Source: Candidatus Omnitrophota bacterium (GTDB lineage Bacteria > Omnitrophota > Gorgyraeia > B26-G9). Taken from it: DNA of 15,968 nucleotides. The notes under the pieces are model-generated. The model saw only the letters and a program-made list of their open reading frames with translations, was not told where the DNA came from and did no database searches. The position numbers and the translations under genes are program-made. The stretch spans positions 1-15,968 of the forward strand of contig QNCH01000010.1 in NCBI GenBank assembly GCA_003645745.1, written 5' to 3'. Shown here piece by piece: positions 7,438 to 13,537 of the stretch. The first letter of the stretch is position 1. Each line of letters opens with the position of its first letter.

Positions 7438-8709
7438 ATGTTTGTGCGTGATAATTTGTTAAATAAAATTAAGTCTTTGCCTGATGCTCCTGGGGTGTAT
7501 TTCATGAAAGGTAGCAGGTCTGAAGTTATTTATATTGGCAAAGCAATTTCCTTAAAAAAAAGAGTTGGCTCTTATTTTGTTTCCCATATTTCTGACGATC
7601 CAAGGCGCACAGCTTTAGTAAGCAAAATCAGGGACATAGATTTTATCACCACAAGTTCAGAAGCTGAAGCGCTGATTTTAGAAGCAGGTTTAATTAAGCA
7701 ATATCAGCCAAAGTATAATGTAGCAATAAAAGATGATAAAGCATACCCTTTGCTGAAACTAACAATTAATGAGAAATTCCCGCGGCTTTTTATTGTACGA
7801 AAACAAAAAGATGATTCTGCTCTTTATTTTGGCCCCTATACTTCAGTACGTTTATTGCGCCAGGCACTTGGTTTTATGCGAAAAATTTTTCCATTGCGTA
7901 TATGCAGACTAATGCCAAAAAGAGTTTGCCTGCACTATCATTTATCCCAATGCGTGGGACCTTGCGCGGGTAAAGTCTCAGCACCTCAATACCACAAAAT
8001 AGTAGAAAACCTACGTTTGTTTTTATCCGGCCAAAAAAAATCTTTGTTGCAAAAACTCTTTCTGCAAATGCAGGAATCCGCCTCAAGCCTTGACTTTGAA
8101 ACAGCTGCCAAGATAAAAGAGCAAATTACAGCTTTAAATTCCGTGTCCATTGAACAAAAAATTAAAAATACGCCTGTTAATGCTTTAAATCAATTGCTAA
8201 AATTAGAGCGCGGGCAATTAGTAATTGAAGGATTTGATATTTCTAATATTGGAGGGCAATACGCGGTTGGCTCAATGGTTCGGTTTAAAAACAGCCAGCC
8301 TGAAAAAAAAGCATACCGCCGTTTTAAAATTAAAACAGTCAAACAAAGCAATGATTATGCAATGATGCAGGAAGTAATTACACGGCGTTACACAAAAACT
8401 TTGTGTACAACTTTAACTATGCCTGATTTAATCCTAATTGACGGAGGCAAAGGCCACCTACATTCTGTAAGCAGGTGTTTAAATAAACTACACATAAACA
8501 TTCCCGCACTCAGCATAGCTAAAAAATTTGAACATATTTATGTGCAGAATTATGCCCAGCCAATATGTTTGCCGCACACTTCTAAAGTATTACAAATTTT
8601 AATGCGGGTTCGTGATGAAGCGCATAGATTTGCAGTATCTTATCATAGAATTTTACGCGATAAAAGTATTTTTATCGCCATAATTTGTGGATTTTTATTT
8701 ATGAAATGA
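7438..8709 (+). CDS. uvrC: Compact UvrC (excinuclease ABC subunit C) lacking the C-terminal HhH region
   Basis: UvrC is the nuclease that cuts on both sides of a DNA lesion after UvrA/UvrB recognition. The GIY-YIG domain (about 12-95) has PGVY (18-21), YIG (32-34), Arg42 and Glu82. Four cysteines (156, 164, 172, 176) match the iron-sulfur cluster pattern of other UvrC proteins. A UVR motif for UvrB contact lies at about 203-240 (LDFETAAKIKEQI). The RNase H-like domain follows directly with Asp267 (FDIS), Asp335 (LIDGGKG) and Asp393/His396 (RDEAHRFA). At 423 residues it is far shorter than the usual ~600: most of the segment between the UVR motif and the RNase H domain is absent, and the tail after HRILRDK is an unrelated hydrophobic stretch instead of helix-hairpin-helix motifs. 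It could be a natural short form or a 3'-eroded gene. Confidence 0.9.
   Translation: MFVRDNLLNKIKSLPDAPGVYFMKGSRSEVIYIGKAISLKKRVGSYFVSHISDDPRRTALVSKIRDIDFITTSSEAEALILEAGLIKQYQPKYNVAIKDDKAYPLLKLTINEKFPRLFIVRKQKDDSALYFGPYTSVRLLRQALGFMRKIFPLRICRLMPKRVCLHYHLSQCVGPCAGKVSAPQYHKIVENLRLFLSGQKKSLLQKLFLQMQESASSLDFETAAKIKEQITALNSVSIEQKIKNTPVNALNQLLKLERGQLVIEGFDISNIGGQYAVGSMVRFKNSQPEKKAYRRFKIKTVKQSNDYAMMQEVITRRYTKTLCTTLTMPDLILIDGGKGHLHSVSRCLNKLHINIPALSIAKKFEHIYVQNYAQPICLPHTSKVLQILMRVRDEAHRFAVSYHRILRDKSIFIAIICGFLFMK
8657..8678. repeat. 9-bp hairpin at the 3' end of uvrC
   Basis: GCGATAAAA (8657-8665) and TTTTATCGC (8670-8678) form a perfect stem with a 4-base loop, inside the reading frame exactly where conserved UvrC sequence stops. 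It is too A/T-rich and lacks a following T-run, so I do not call it a terminator. It may mark the point where the original 3' end was lost. Confidence 0.4.
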
Positions 8710-8810
8710 AAAAAATAGTAGAATCAACCACAATAAAAAGCATTGAAATAATTCTAAAAGAATTAATTTTGTTTGAAAAGCAAGTTCTATATACAGTATG
8801 CAAAAGTTAG
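8706..8810 (+). CDS. Hypothetical 34-residue reading frame overlapping the uvrC stop
   Basis: An ATG overlaps the uvrC stop (ATGA arrangement) and opens a 34-codon frame that begins MKKIVESTTIKSIEIIL, a plausible amphipathic helix, and ends at a TAG inside the third hairpin element. The coupling overlap suggests it could be the start of a gene once translated with uvrC and then cut by the element. It could equally be chance in AT-rich sequence. No family is recognised. Confidence 0.2.
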   Translation: MKKIVESTTIKSIEIILKELILFEKQVLYTVCKS

Positions 8811-8961
8811 GAGTTTTCCAGTGCCCTAGATTGAAACGATCTGAGCTAAGTCAAACCTTAGGCGCAGCAAGCTGTGCCTAAGGTTTTGCGATAGAAAAAC
8901 GAATCAATATGCAGTGTGAGGAGAATGTCATAAAATTACAAACCAATTGCGTTTGAGTATA
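8790..8961. mobile_element. Hairpin element (MITE-like), copy 3, inverted and decayed
   Basis: This ~172-bp copy lies in the opposite orientation to copies 1 and 2. The right end, TACAAACCAATTGCGTTTGA then GTATA, and the GGCGCAGCAAGCTG centre are intact. The left end (from about 8790) has diverged so that the terminal repeat is barely recognisable. It separates uvrC from the CFI-box remnant and contributes the first codons of that remnant's open frame. Confidence 0.75.
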
Positions 8962-9366
8962 GTTTATTTAGTTATGACATCAGCTTTATATCGAATAAAA
9001 GCATATAACTTAACCGGTGAGTCCGCATATTCAGAAGAAGTCTGCGGCGTTACTCCGTCTGCCCCAGATCCTGAGCCTGATCCCGATCCCGCGAATGAAA
9101 CTACAAACAATACGCTTAGCAGCAGCAATAATGTTTGTTTTATTGCCACAGCAGCATACGGCACGCACTTAGCAGATGAGGTAGAATCTTTATGCCAATT
9201 TCGTGACCAATATTTATTACATTCTGCTTATGGGGAAAATTTTGTCGCGTTATATTACAAATATAGCCCGCCAATTGCGAATCAAATTGCAAAAAAGGAT
9301 TGTGCGAGAATGATTATGCGTATATTTTTAAGGCCTTTGGTTAAAATCAGCGAGATGATCATTTGA
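8947..9366 (+). pseudogene. 5'-truncated secreted-protein remnant: FnIII end plus CFI-box C-terminal domain
   Basis: The open frame (139 codons) begins with codons that belong to the hairpin element. Recognisable protein starts around 8974 with YRIKAYNLTGESAYSEEV, the last strands of a fibronectin type III domain. A D/P/E-rich spacer follows, then CFIATAAYGTHLADEVESL and FRDQYLL...YYKYSPPIANQIA, which is the CFI-box C-terminal domain seen at the ends of large exported proteins, and then a positively charged tail. The domain is normally preceded by hundreds of residues and a signal peptide, all missing here. I infer that the parent gene lost its 5' part at the element junction. It is very unlikely to be functional as it stands. 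Confidence 0.7.
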
Positions 9367-9432
9367 TAAAAAAAGGTCCCGCTCTGTTGATACGAGCCAC
9401 TGAGTGGCTCTTCCTTGTGATAGACAGGGCGG
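9367..9432 (-). terminator. Intrinsic terminator for the leftward pilin/tRNA transcript
   Basis: Read leftward, ACAGGGCGG (9424-9432) pairs with CCGCTCTGT (9379-9387) with one G-U pair, enclosing a second perfect 7-bp hairpin, GAGCCAC..GTGGCTC (9394-9410). Seven Ts follow the stem (complement of 9368-9374). It lies about 160 bases beyond the tRNA-Ser 3' end and just after the CFI-box remnant, so it may serve both directions. The two-tiered fold could also be a small RNA. Confidence 0.55.
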
Positions 9433-9543
9433 TCAACTTTTAATAATATTTTTTATCACCCTGCTCAAAAACATCAAATTCACTTTTTTTTCTTTAACCA
9501 TATAATAGAACAATATTCTTGTGGTAAACGCATACAAAAATTC

Positions 9544-9580
9544 AAACCCTCGCGCTATTAGATAATAAGCACAAGGGTTT
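9544..9580 (-). terminator. Possible weak terminator just after tRNA-Ser
   Basis: Leftward, AAACCCT and AGGGTTT arms with a 23-base loop are followed by GAATTTTTG, beginning 14 bases after the tRNA CCA. The stem is short and the loop long, so it may instead be a processing structure. No gene is visible between 9433 and 9593. Confidence 0.3.
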
Positions 9581-9593
9581 AAATTGGTATTAA

Positions 9594-9681
9594 TGGCGGA
9601 GGAAGTAGGATTCGAACCCACGGTACCTTTCAGTACAACGGTTTTCAAGACCGCCGCATTCGTCCGCTCTGCCATTCCTCC
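9594..9681 (-). tRNA. tRNA-Ser (anticodon UGA), CCA encoded
   Basis: The 88-nt gene folds as a class II tRNA. The 7-bp acceptor stem is GGAGGAA/TTCCTCC with discriminator G and encoded CCA (9596-9594). The anticodon loop is CTTGAAA with anticodon TGA at 9647-9645. It has a long variable arm around GTAC..GGTAC and a T arm GTGGGTTCGAATCCTAC. It reads UCA and probably other UCN serine codons. Its first 36 nt plus one flanking base are repeated exactly at 10022-10058, and an upstream GIY-YIG reading frame overlaps it as far as the anticodon. Confidence 0.97.
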
Positions 9682-9914
9682 AAATTTTTCTTAATCCAAC
9701 GCCTGCCCCAGCCTGATTTTAAATATCGTTCCCGTTTTTCTGCACTTATTCGATCTTTATGTGTTTCCAAAAATATCCTCTCATATGGACGATATTTTTT
9801 GGTTGACACAACACGCCCTGCATTATGAGATGCCAACCTCTTATCAGGAGAAGCACTACTACCTATATACAACTTTTTGAATCTTTTACTCAAAAGAATA
9901 TAAACAAAATACAT
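9645..9914 (-). CDS. Small GIY-YIG nuclease whose frame ends on the tRNA-Ser anticodon
   Basis: The 89-residue protein is a single-domain GIY-YIG endonuclease of the short UPF0213-like kind. It shows FVYILLS (3-9), KLYIGSS (14-20), Arg26, the SHNAGRVVSTK block, Glu50, and the AEKRERYLKSGWGRRWIKK tail. The catalytic Tyr/Arg/Glu set is complete. Such proteins cut DNA, and relatives act in homing, restriction or repair. The gene has no stop of its own: it runs through KKN into tRNA-Ser and ends at TGA 9647-9645, the anticodon triplet, so its last ~12 residues are tRNA-encoded. Upstream lie two hairpins and a copy of the tRNA 5' half. No Shine-Dalgarno is visible before the ATG at 9914, so translation may be weak. 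Confidence 0.8.
   Translation of the reverse strand: MYFVYILLSKRFKKLYIGSSASPDKRLASHNAGRVVSTKKYRPYERIFLETHKDRISAEKRERYLKSGWGRRWIKKNLEEWQSGRMRRS
9646..9682 (-). repeat. 37-bp tRNA-Ser 5'-half direct repeat, copy at the intact tRNA
   Basis: This segment covers tRNA nt 1-36 plus one upstream base and is identical to 10022-10058, in the same orientation. Identity stops inside the anticodon (after TTG). The pair brackets the GIY-YIG gene and two hairpins, like the left and right attachment sites of an integrated element. Confidence 0.85.
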
Positions 9915-9947
9915 TTTATTTTCAATGATTCTACTACTACGGTTTTT

Positions 9948-9983
9948 CGCGTGATGAGTGTTTTTCTAAAACACTCAAACGCG
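9948..9983 (-). ncRNA. Hairpin B of the tRNA-linked GIY-YIG cassette
   Basis: This 36-nt two-tier hairpin has an outer 5-bp stem CGCGT/ACGCG, a small internal loop, an inner perfect 9-bp stem GAGTGTTTT/AAAACACTC and a 3-base loop. It lies one base from hairpin A and 33 bases upstream of the nuclease ATG. It could act as RNA (processing or control of the nuclease mRNA) or as a DNA recognition site; which is not known. Confidence 0.5.
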
Positions 9984-9984
9984 A

Positions 9985-10021
9985 CCACGTCTTCCGTCAA
10001 AGCCTTGACGGAAACACGTGG
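9985..10021 (-). ncRNA. Hairpin A of the cassette, joined directly to the tRNA 5' half
   Basis: This 37-nt two-tier hairpin has an outer 6-bp stem CCACGT/ACGTGG, a small asymmetric internal loop, an inner perfect 9-bp stem TTCCGTCAA/TTGACGGAA and a 4-base loop. It begins at the very base where identity to tRNA-Ser ends. It shares architecture with hairpin B but not sequence, which suggests selection on shape. Confidence 0.5.
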
Positions 10022-10058
10022 CAAGACCGCCGCATTCGTCCGCTCTGCCATTCCTCCA
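10022..10058 (-). repeat. Orphan 5' half of tRNA-Ser(UGA)
   Basis: This is an exact copy of the acceptor 5' strand, D arm and 5' side of the anticodon arm of the tRNA at 9594-9681, ending after TTG of the anticodon loop. No variable arm, T arm or 3' acceptor strand follows, so it cannot be a tRNA. It starts 21 bases after the pilin stop. I infer that this is the original 5' half, separated from its 3' half by insertion of the cassette. Confidence 0.85.
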
Positions 10059-10078
10059 GTTTTTAAATGTCGTTGTCT

Positions 10079-10486
10079 TTATGGCGCATTAGCATAATAA
10101 GCGCCGGAAAAAACTCCATTCTGGTCAATATTTAAAATTGTATGACCTGCGGCAGCTATGTAGCCTCGCTGCCTGGTTGCAGTTATTGTGTAAGTTAAAG
10201 TTGCAAAAGTTGCTACTGCGGCGACACCATAATGCCAGTCATTGTTATCACTAAAATCCGCGTTTATTTGTGTTTCAAGATCAGTTATGTTATCAGTAAA
10301 CACGTCATTTTCTGTATAATAATCTGTTAGAGCATTGCGCATAGATTGTAAATTATTTTTTGCCTGAGCATATTTTGAGCGTTCTAACATTTTTCGGTAA
10401 TTAGGCACAGCAATGCTAGCTAACAGACCAACAATTATTACAACCATAATCATTTCAATTAATGAAAATCCTTTGTTCTTAAACAT
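10079..10486 (-). CDS. Type IV pilin-like / GspG-like major pilin precursor
   Basis: The start chosen is the ATG at 10486, not the longer frame from 10510, because GAGGAGGA (10498-10491) sits just upstream and the product then begins MFKNKGFSLIEM. That is a classic class III signal: a short basic leader, prepilin peptidase cleavage between Gly6 and Phe7, then Glu at mature position 5 and a hydrophobic helix to about residue 28 (MVVIIVGLLASIAVPNY). The remaining ~105 residues form a small pseudopilin head with an alpha-1 C-terminal half rich in Gln/Asn. The precursor is 135 residues. It would be a subunit of a type IV pilus or type II secretion pseudopilus; no other assembly genes are in the window. 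The orphan tRNA half follows immediately, so the two may share a transcript. Confidence 0.9.
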   Translation of the reverse strand: MFKNKGFSLIEMIMVVIIVGLLASIAVPNYRKMLERSKYAQAKNNLQSMRNALTDYYTENDVFTDNITDLETQINADFSDNNDWHYGVAAVATFATLTYTITATRQRGYIAAAGHTILNIDQNGVFSGAYYANAP

Positions 10487-10542
10487 ACATTCCTCCTCTT
10501 CAATGAACACATCATCTCAAAGTTATTTTTCACAATAATTTA

Positions 10543-10571
10543 ATTATACAATTTTTTTTACAAAAATACAA
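10543..10571 (-). promoter_or_regulatory. Promoter for the pilin gene
   Basis: On the minus strand, TTGTAT (10571-10566), a 17-base spacer and a perfect TATAAT (10548-10543) preceded by TG at the extended -10 position. Transcription would start near 10536, about 50 bases before the pilin ATG. This may also be the promoter that feeds the tRNA-Ser locus. Confidence 0.5.
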
Positions 10572-10637
10572 TTTAGAAAATAAATTCGGGTGCATCCCCA
10601 TTTCTATCACCGGTTATTTTAATGTAATTTTGCCCTC

Positions 10638-10667
10638 TTGACAAAAATCCTTTTTTAGTGATACAAT
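10638..10667 (+). promoter_or_regulatory. Promoter for glutamine synthetase
   Basis: A perfect TTGACA (10638-10643), an 18-base spacer and TACAAT (10662-10667) are followed by about 190 bases of leader before glnN. The leader contains the 29-bp TACTCAAA palindrome at 10717-10745. No clear riboswitch or sigma54 -24/-12 element is seen. Confidence 0.5.
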
Positions 10668-10716
10668 TTATTTAAGCAATGCTGCTTAAGAATCAGGTCA
10701 AAGATGCCTACCATTA

Positions 10717-10745
10717 TATACTCAACTTTATTACGTTTGAGTATA
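10717..10745. repeat. 29-bp minimal form of the hairpin element
   Basis: TATACTCAA and TTTGAGTATA form an inverted repeat around a 10-base centre. These are the same tips as the 183-bp elements, with the whole interior missing. It sits between the glnN promoter and its gene and may be a deletion relic or a short hairpin or protein-binding site. Confidence 0.6.
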
Positions 10746-10864
10746 GCTATATAATTTTAAAAAGTTTAGTTTGCATTTCTATGAAGCATATATGTTTTAA
10801 CGTATTTTACAATCAAATTATTTTCGTAAATTTTTTCGGTCAATAATAAATAAAGGAGAAAATT

Positions 10865-12970
10865 GTGGGCAGGATTATAGAAAATTTTGGTGAGTTAACT
10901 TTTAACAAAAAAGTAATGGAGGAAAAATTAAGCAAGGATGTGTATGATAAACTCTTAGCTGCAATTGAAAACAGAATCCCCCTTGACCTGTCAATTGCCG
11001 GAGATATTGCGCACGCAATGAAAGAGTGGGCACTTGAAAACGGAGCAACGCATTTTACGCATTGGTTTCAACCACAGCGCGGCGGAACAGCAGAAAAGCA
11101 TGATGCTTTTCTGGATTATGACTCAACAGGCGAGATCGTTGAACGTTTTTCAGCAAAACAATTAATTCAATCTGAACCTGACGCTTCTTCTTTTCCTTCC
11201 GGCGGAATGCGCTCTACATTTGAAGCGCGCGGTTATACCGCGTGGGACCCGACTTCTCCTGCTTTTTTGCTGGAAGCAGGGGATACAAAAACTTTAGTTA
11301 TTCCCTCAGTATTTTTATCATGGACCGGTGAAGTTTTAGATATTAAAACGCCTTTACTGCGTTCTTTAAAAGCTGTTAGCAATTCCGCGATGCGCTTGCA
11401 AAAAATTTTAGGCAATAAAACAATAAAAAGGATTAGGGTCCTGGGCGGGCCGGAACAGGAATATTTTCTTTTTGCAAAGCATTTATATGAAACAAGGCCT
11501 GATTTATTAGTTTGCGGCAGAACACTGTTCGGTGCTCCTCCGGCAAAGGGGCAACAAATGGAAGATCATTACTTTGGCGCGATTAAAAGTGATGTAATAG
11601 AGTTTATGGAAGATCTGGATAATGAGCTTTACCGTAGAGGTATCCCATCGAAAACAAGGCACAATGAAGTTTCCCCAAATCAATTTGAAATCGCGCCTCT
11701 ATATGAAGAAGTAAATTTATCCATTGATCATAATTTGCAATTAATGGATATTATGAAAAAAGTTGCTGTCCGCCATGGGCTTGTAGCGGTTTTACACGAA
11801 AAACCATTAGCAGGAGTTAATGGTTCAGGCAAGCATGTTAACTGGTCTATTGGAGACAATACAGGCACTAATTATTTTGATCCTTCAGGTTCGCCGCAAA
11901 ATAATATTATTTTCTTATTATCTTTAGGCGCAATCTTATTAGGCATAGAAAAATACGGTGGGCTCCTGCGGTCCGCGGTTGCGGATGCGGGTAATGATCA
12001 TCGCTTAGGTGCCAATGAAGCTCCTCCAGCGATTATTTCTGTATATCTTGGTAAATACCTTGACAGTTTGCTCAATGAAATTGAATGCGCTGGAAAAATT
12101 ACTCAGAAAAAAATGTCTGAAATTTATCTTGGTGTGCAAAATCTTCCTAAAGTGGCTAAAGACACATCTGATCGGAACCGTACATCTCCACTCGCTTTTA
12201 CTGGTAATAAATTTGAATTCAGAGCTGTCGGCTCATCTCATAATTGCGCTGAATCAGTAACTATGCTTAATTTGATTATGGCTTATGGTTATTCTGAAAT
12301 TGCGGATAAAATTGAAAAAAATAAAGATAAAACAGAGGTTAAAGAAACTGCAATTACTGTATTAAAACAACTACTCAAAAAAACTAAGCATGTGCGTTTT
12401 GAAGGGAATAATTATGACTCCGCGTGGCATAAAGAAGCAAAAAAACGCGGTTTGCCTAATACAAAAACAACTCCTGATGCTTTAAAACTATTTTTAAAGC
12501 CTGATTCAATCGAACTGTTTGAAAAATTCGAGGTGTTGAGTAAAAAAGAAATGTATTCAAAAGTTGAAATTAAATTAGAAGAATATAATAAAATTAAGGA
12601 CATTGAACTTAAAACAGCTTTAAATATTGCAAGGACAATGATTCTTCCTGCGATTGTAAAGCATATTAATCTCTTGTCAAGTGCTAATGCCGGGGTAAAA
12701 GCAACCGGGATACAAAAAACAGGATTAGACTTAGAAATTAAAGCACTAGATAAATTGTATCAAACAATATTGACAGGTATTGCAGAGGTGGAGGAAACTA
12801 TCGAAAGCTGCGCAAACCATGAAACAGCAGCAAAAACAGCTGTAGTAATTGCTGACAAAGGCGTGGCTGCTTTAAATACTCTAAGAAAAACAGTTGATCA
12901 AGCAGAAGAAATTATTGACAGCCAACTATGGCCAATGGCAAAGTATCAAGAGCTGCTTCTTGTTTTATAA
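10865..12970 (+). CDS. glnN: Class III glutamine synthetase (GSIII)
   Basis: The 701-residue protein makes glutamine from glutamate, ammonia and ATP, the entry step of nitrogen assimilation, as a large cytoplasmic oligomer. The class III signature FPSGGMRSTFEARGY is at 110-124. The catalytic beta-barrel motifs are GSGKHVNWS (320-328) and NDHRLGANEAPP (377-388). The N-terminal THWFQPQRGGTAEKHDAF and the long helical C-terminal tail are typical of GSIII and absent from GSI and GSII. Length is normal for the family (about 700-730). The start is a GTG supported by AAGGAG ending 6 bases upstream. It is probably transcribed alone from the TTGACA/TACAAT promoter. Confidence 0.97.
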   Translation: MGRIIENFGELTFNKKVMEEKLSKDVYDKLLAAIENRIPLDLSIAGDIAHAMKEWALENGATHFTHWFQPQRGGTAEKHDAFLDYDSTGEIVERFSAKQLIQSEPDASSFPSGGMRSTFEARGYTAWDPTSPAFLLEAGDTKTLVIPSVFLSWTGEVLDIKTPLLRSLKAVSNSAMRLQKILGNKTIKRIRVLGGPEQEYFLFAKHLYETRPDLLVCGRTLFGAPPAKGQQMEDHYFGAIKSDVIEFMEDLDNELYRRGIPSKTRHNEVSPNQFEIAPLYEEVNLSIDHNLQLMDIMKKVAVRHGLVAVLHEKPLAGVNGSGKHVNWSIGDNTGTNYFDPSGSPQNNIIFLLSLGAILLGIEKYGGLLRSAVADAGNDHRLGANEAPPAIISVYLGKYLDSLLNEIECAGKITQKKMSEIYLGVQNLPKVAKDTSDRNRTSPLAFTGNKFEFRAVGSSHNCAESVTMLNLIMAYGYSEIADKIEKNKDKTEVKETAITVLKQLLKKTKHVRFEGNNYDSAWHKEAKKRGLPNTKTTPDALKLFLKPDSIELFEKFEVLSKKEMYSKVEIKLEEYNKIKDIELKTALNIARTMILPAIVKHINLLSSANAGVKATGIQKTGLDLEIKALDKLYQTILTGIAEVEETIESCANHETAAKTAVVIADKGVAALNTLRKTVDQAEEIIDSQLWPMAKYQELLLVL

Positions 12971-12984
12971 AGCAAATAAATTAG

Positions 12985-13048
12985 ATTCCCTGCAAGCAGG
13001 ACAGGCCAGCTAAAAGATTGCGGGCATCTGTCCTGCTATGCAGGGAAT
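12985..13048. repeat. 20-bp-arm palindrome of the dispersed TTCCCTGC family
   Basis: The arms ATTCCCTGC..GCAGGACAG and CTGTCCTGC..GCAGGGAAT pair over about 20 bp. The loop holds GCTAAAAGATTGCGGG, the reverse complement of the second dispersed motif. It may act as the glnN terminator, although no T-run follows. Confidence 0.6.
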
Positions 13049-13105
13049 GACATTGTCGGATATTCTATTGTCTATCCTGCCCCATTTGTCATCATTCCAT
13101 TTTTT

Positions 13106-13136
13106 TGTCATTCCCGCAATCTTTTAGCGGGAATCC
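13106..13136. repeat. Short palindrome of the dispersed TTCCCGC family
   Basis: GTCATTCCCGCAATC joined to TTTTAGCGGGAATCC has perfect 8-bp arms (13110-13117 and 13127-13134). The same motif occurs at 3121-3142 and 5053-5072. Apart from these palindromes I see nothing in 12971-13280. Confidence 0.6.
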
Positions 13137-13280
13137 ACATCGAAAATAATATAATCTTCCTGCGAGACTGAATAATTTTAGAATATGAGCAGAAATTTCA
13201 AAAAAATCCGCAATAACTTTCCCGTTAAAAAATAAAAACTTTTTGCAAAAATTGCACAACAAGGATACAATAAAATAATA

Positions 13281-13484
13281 ATGAACGTAAATAATAACAC
13301 CCAAAAAGCTGCATACATCTGTCCGCATTGTAAAAATCCTATTTATGATGACGACGCGCTGCTTTGTCTTTATTGCGGCGGTAAATTAAATCGCAGTAAA
13401 GGATTTATGAGCCGTTTGAGGCTAATATCGCTGGCAGGAATTATTATCGCGTTAGTTTGTTTTATTGCTCTCATATTATTATAA
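13281..13484 (+). CDS. Small zinc-ribbon protein with one C-terminal membrane anchor
   Basis: The 67-residue protein has CPHC at about 14-17 and CLYC at about 29-32, a four-cysteine zinc ribbon. A basic stretch (KLNRSKGFMSRLR) and a single hydrophobic helix to the end (ISLAGIIIALVCFIALILL) follow. The predicted topology is tail-anchored with the ribbon in the cytoplasm, by the positive-inside rule. It is 53 bp upstream of the MoxR gene and may be co-transcribed. Its role is unknown; such ribbon-anchor proteins often sit beside membrane or envelope maintenance genes. The ribosome-binding site is weak (AAGGA about 17 bases upstream), but the cysteine spacing makes coding likely. Confidence 0.75.
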   Translation: MNVNNNTQKAAYICPHCKNPIYDDDALLCLYCGGKLNRSKGFMSRLRLISLAGIIIALVCFIALILL

Positions 13485-13537
13485 GGCAGATGTGAGGTAA
13501 ACTAGTGTTGCAATTTGTAGAAAAAAAGGATTAAAAA

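Noticed and set aside
4737..8961. CRISPR-like repeat array
   Set aside because: The repeats are long palindromes separated by whole genes, not short regularly spaced repeats with unique spacers.
8964..9164. Leftward frame with a Gly-Ser dipeptide repeat
   Set aside because: It is the antisense of the Asp-Pro-Glu spacer in the CFI-box remnant and has no coding signals.
9433..9675. 80-codon leftward frame starting inside tRNA-Ser
   Set aside because: Its first ~27 residues are translated tRNA and the rest is low-complexity AT-rich spacer; a typical tRNA shadow.
9948..10058. An intron in a second tRNA-Ser gene
   Set aside because: A 3' tRNA half would be needed after the hairpins. Only a short AAAACCGT match follows, with no T arm or acceptor strand, and the region shows no group I core that I can recognise.
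9825..10097. 90-codon rightward open frame across the hairpins and the orphan tRNA half
   Set aside because: It is antisense to the GIY-YIG gene, the structured hairpins and tRNA sequence, and it has no recognisable domain or ribosome-binding site.
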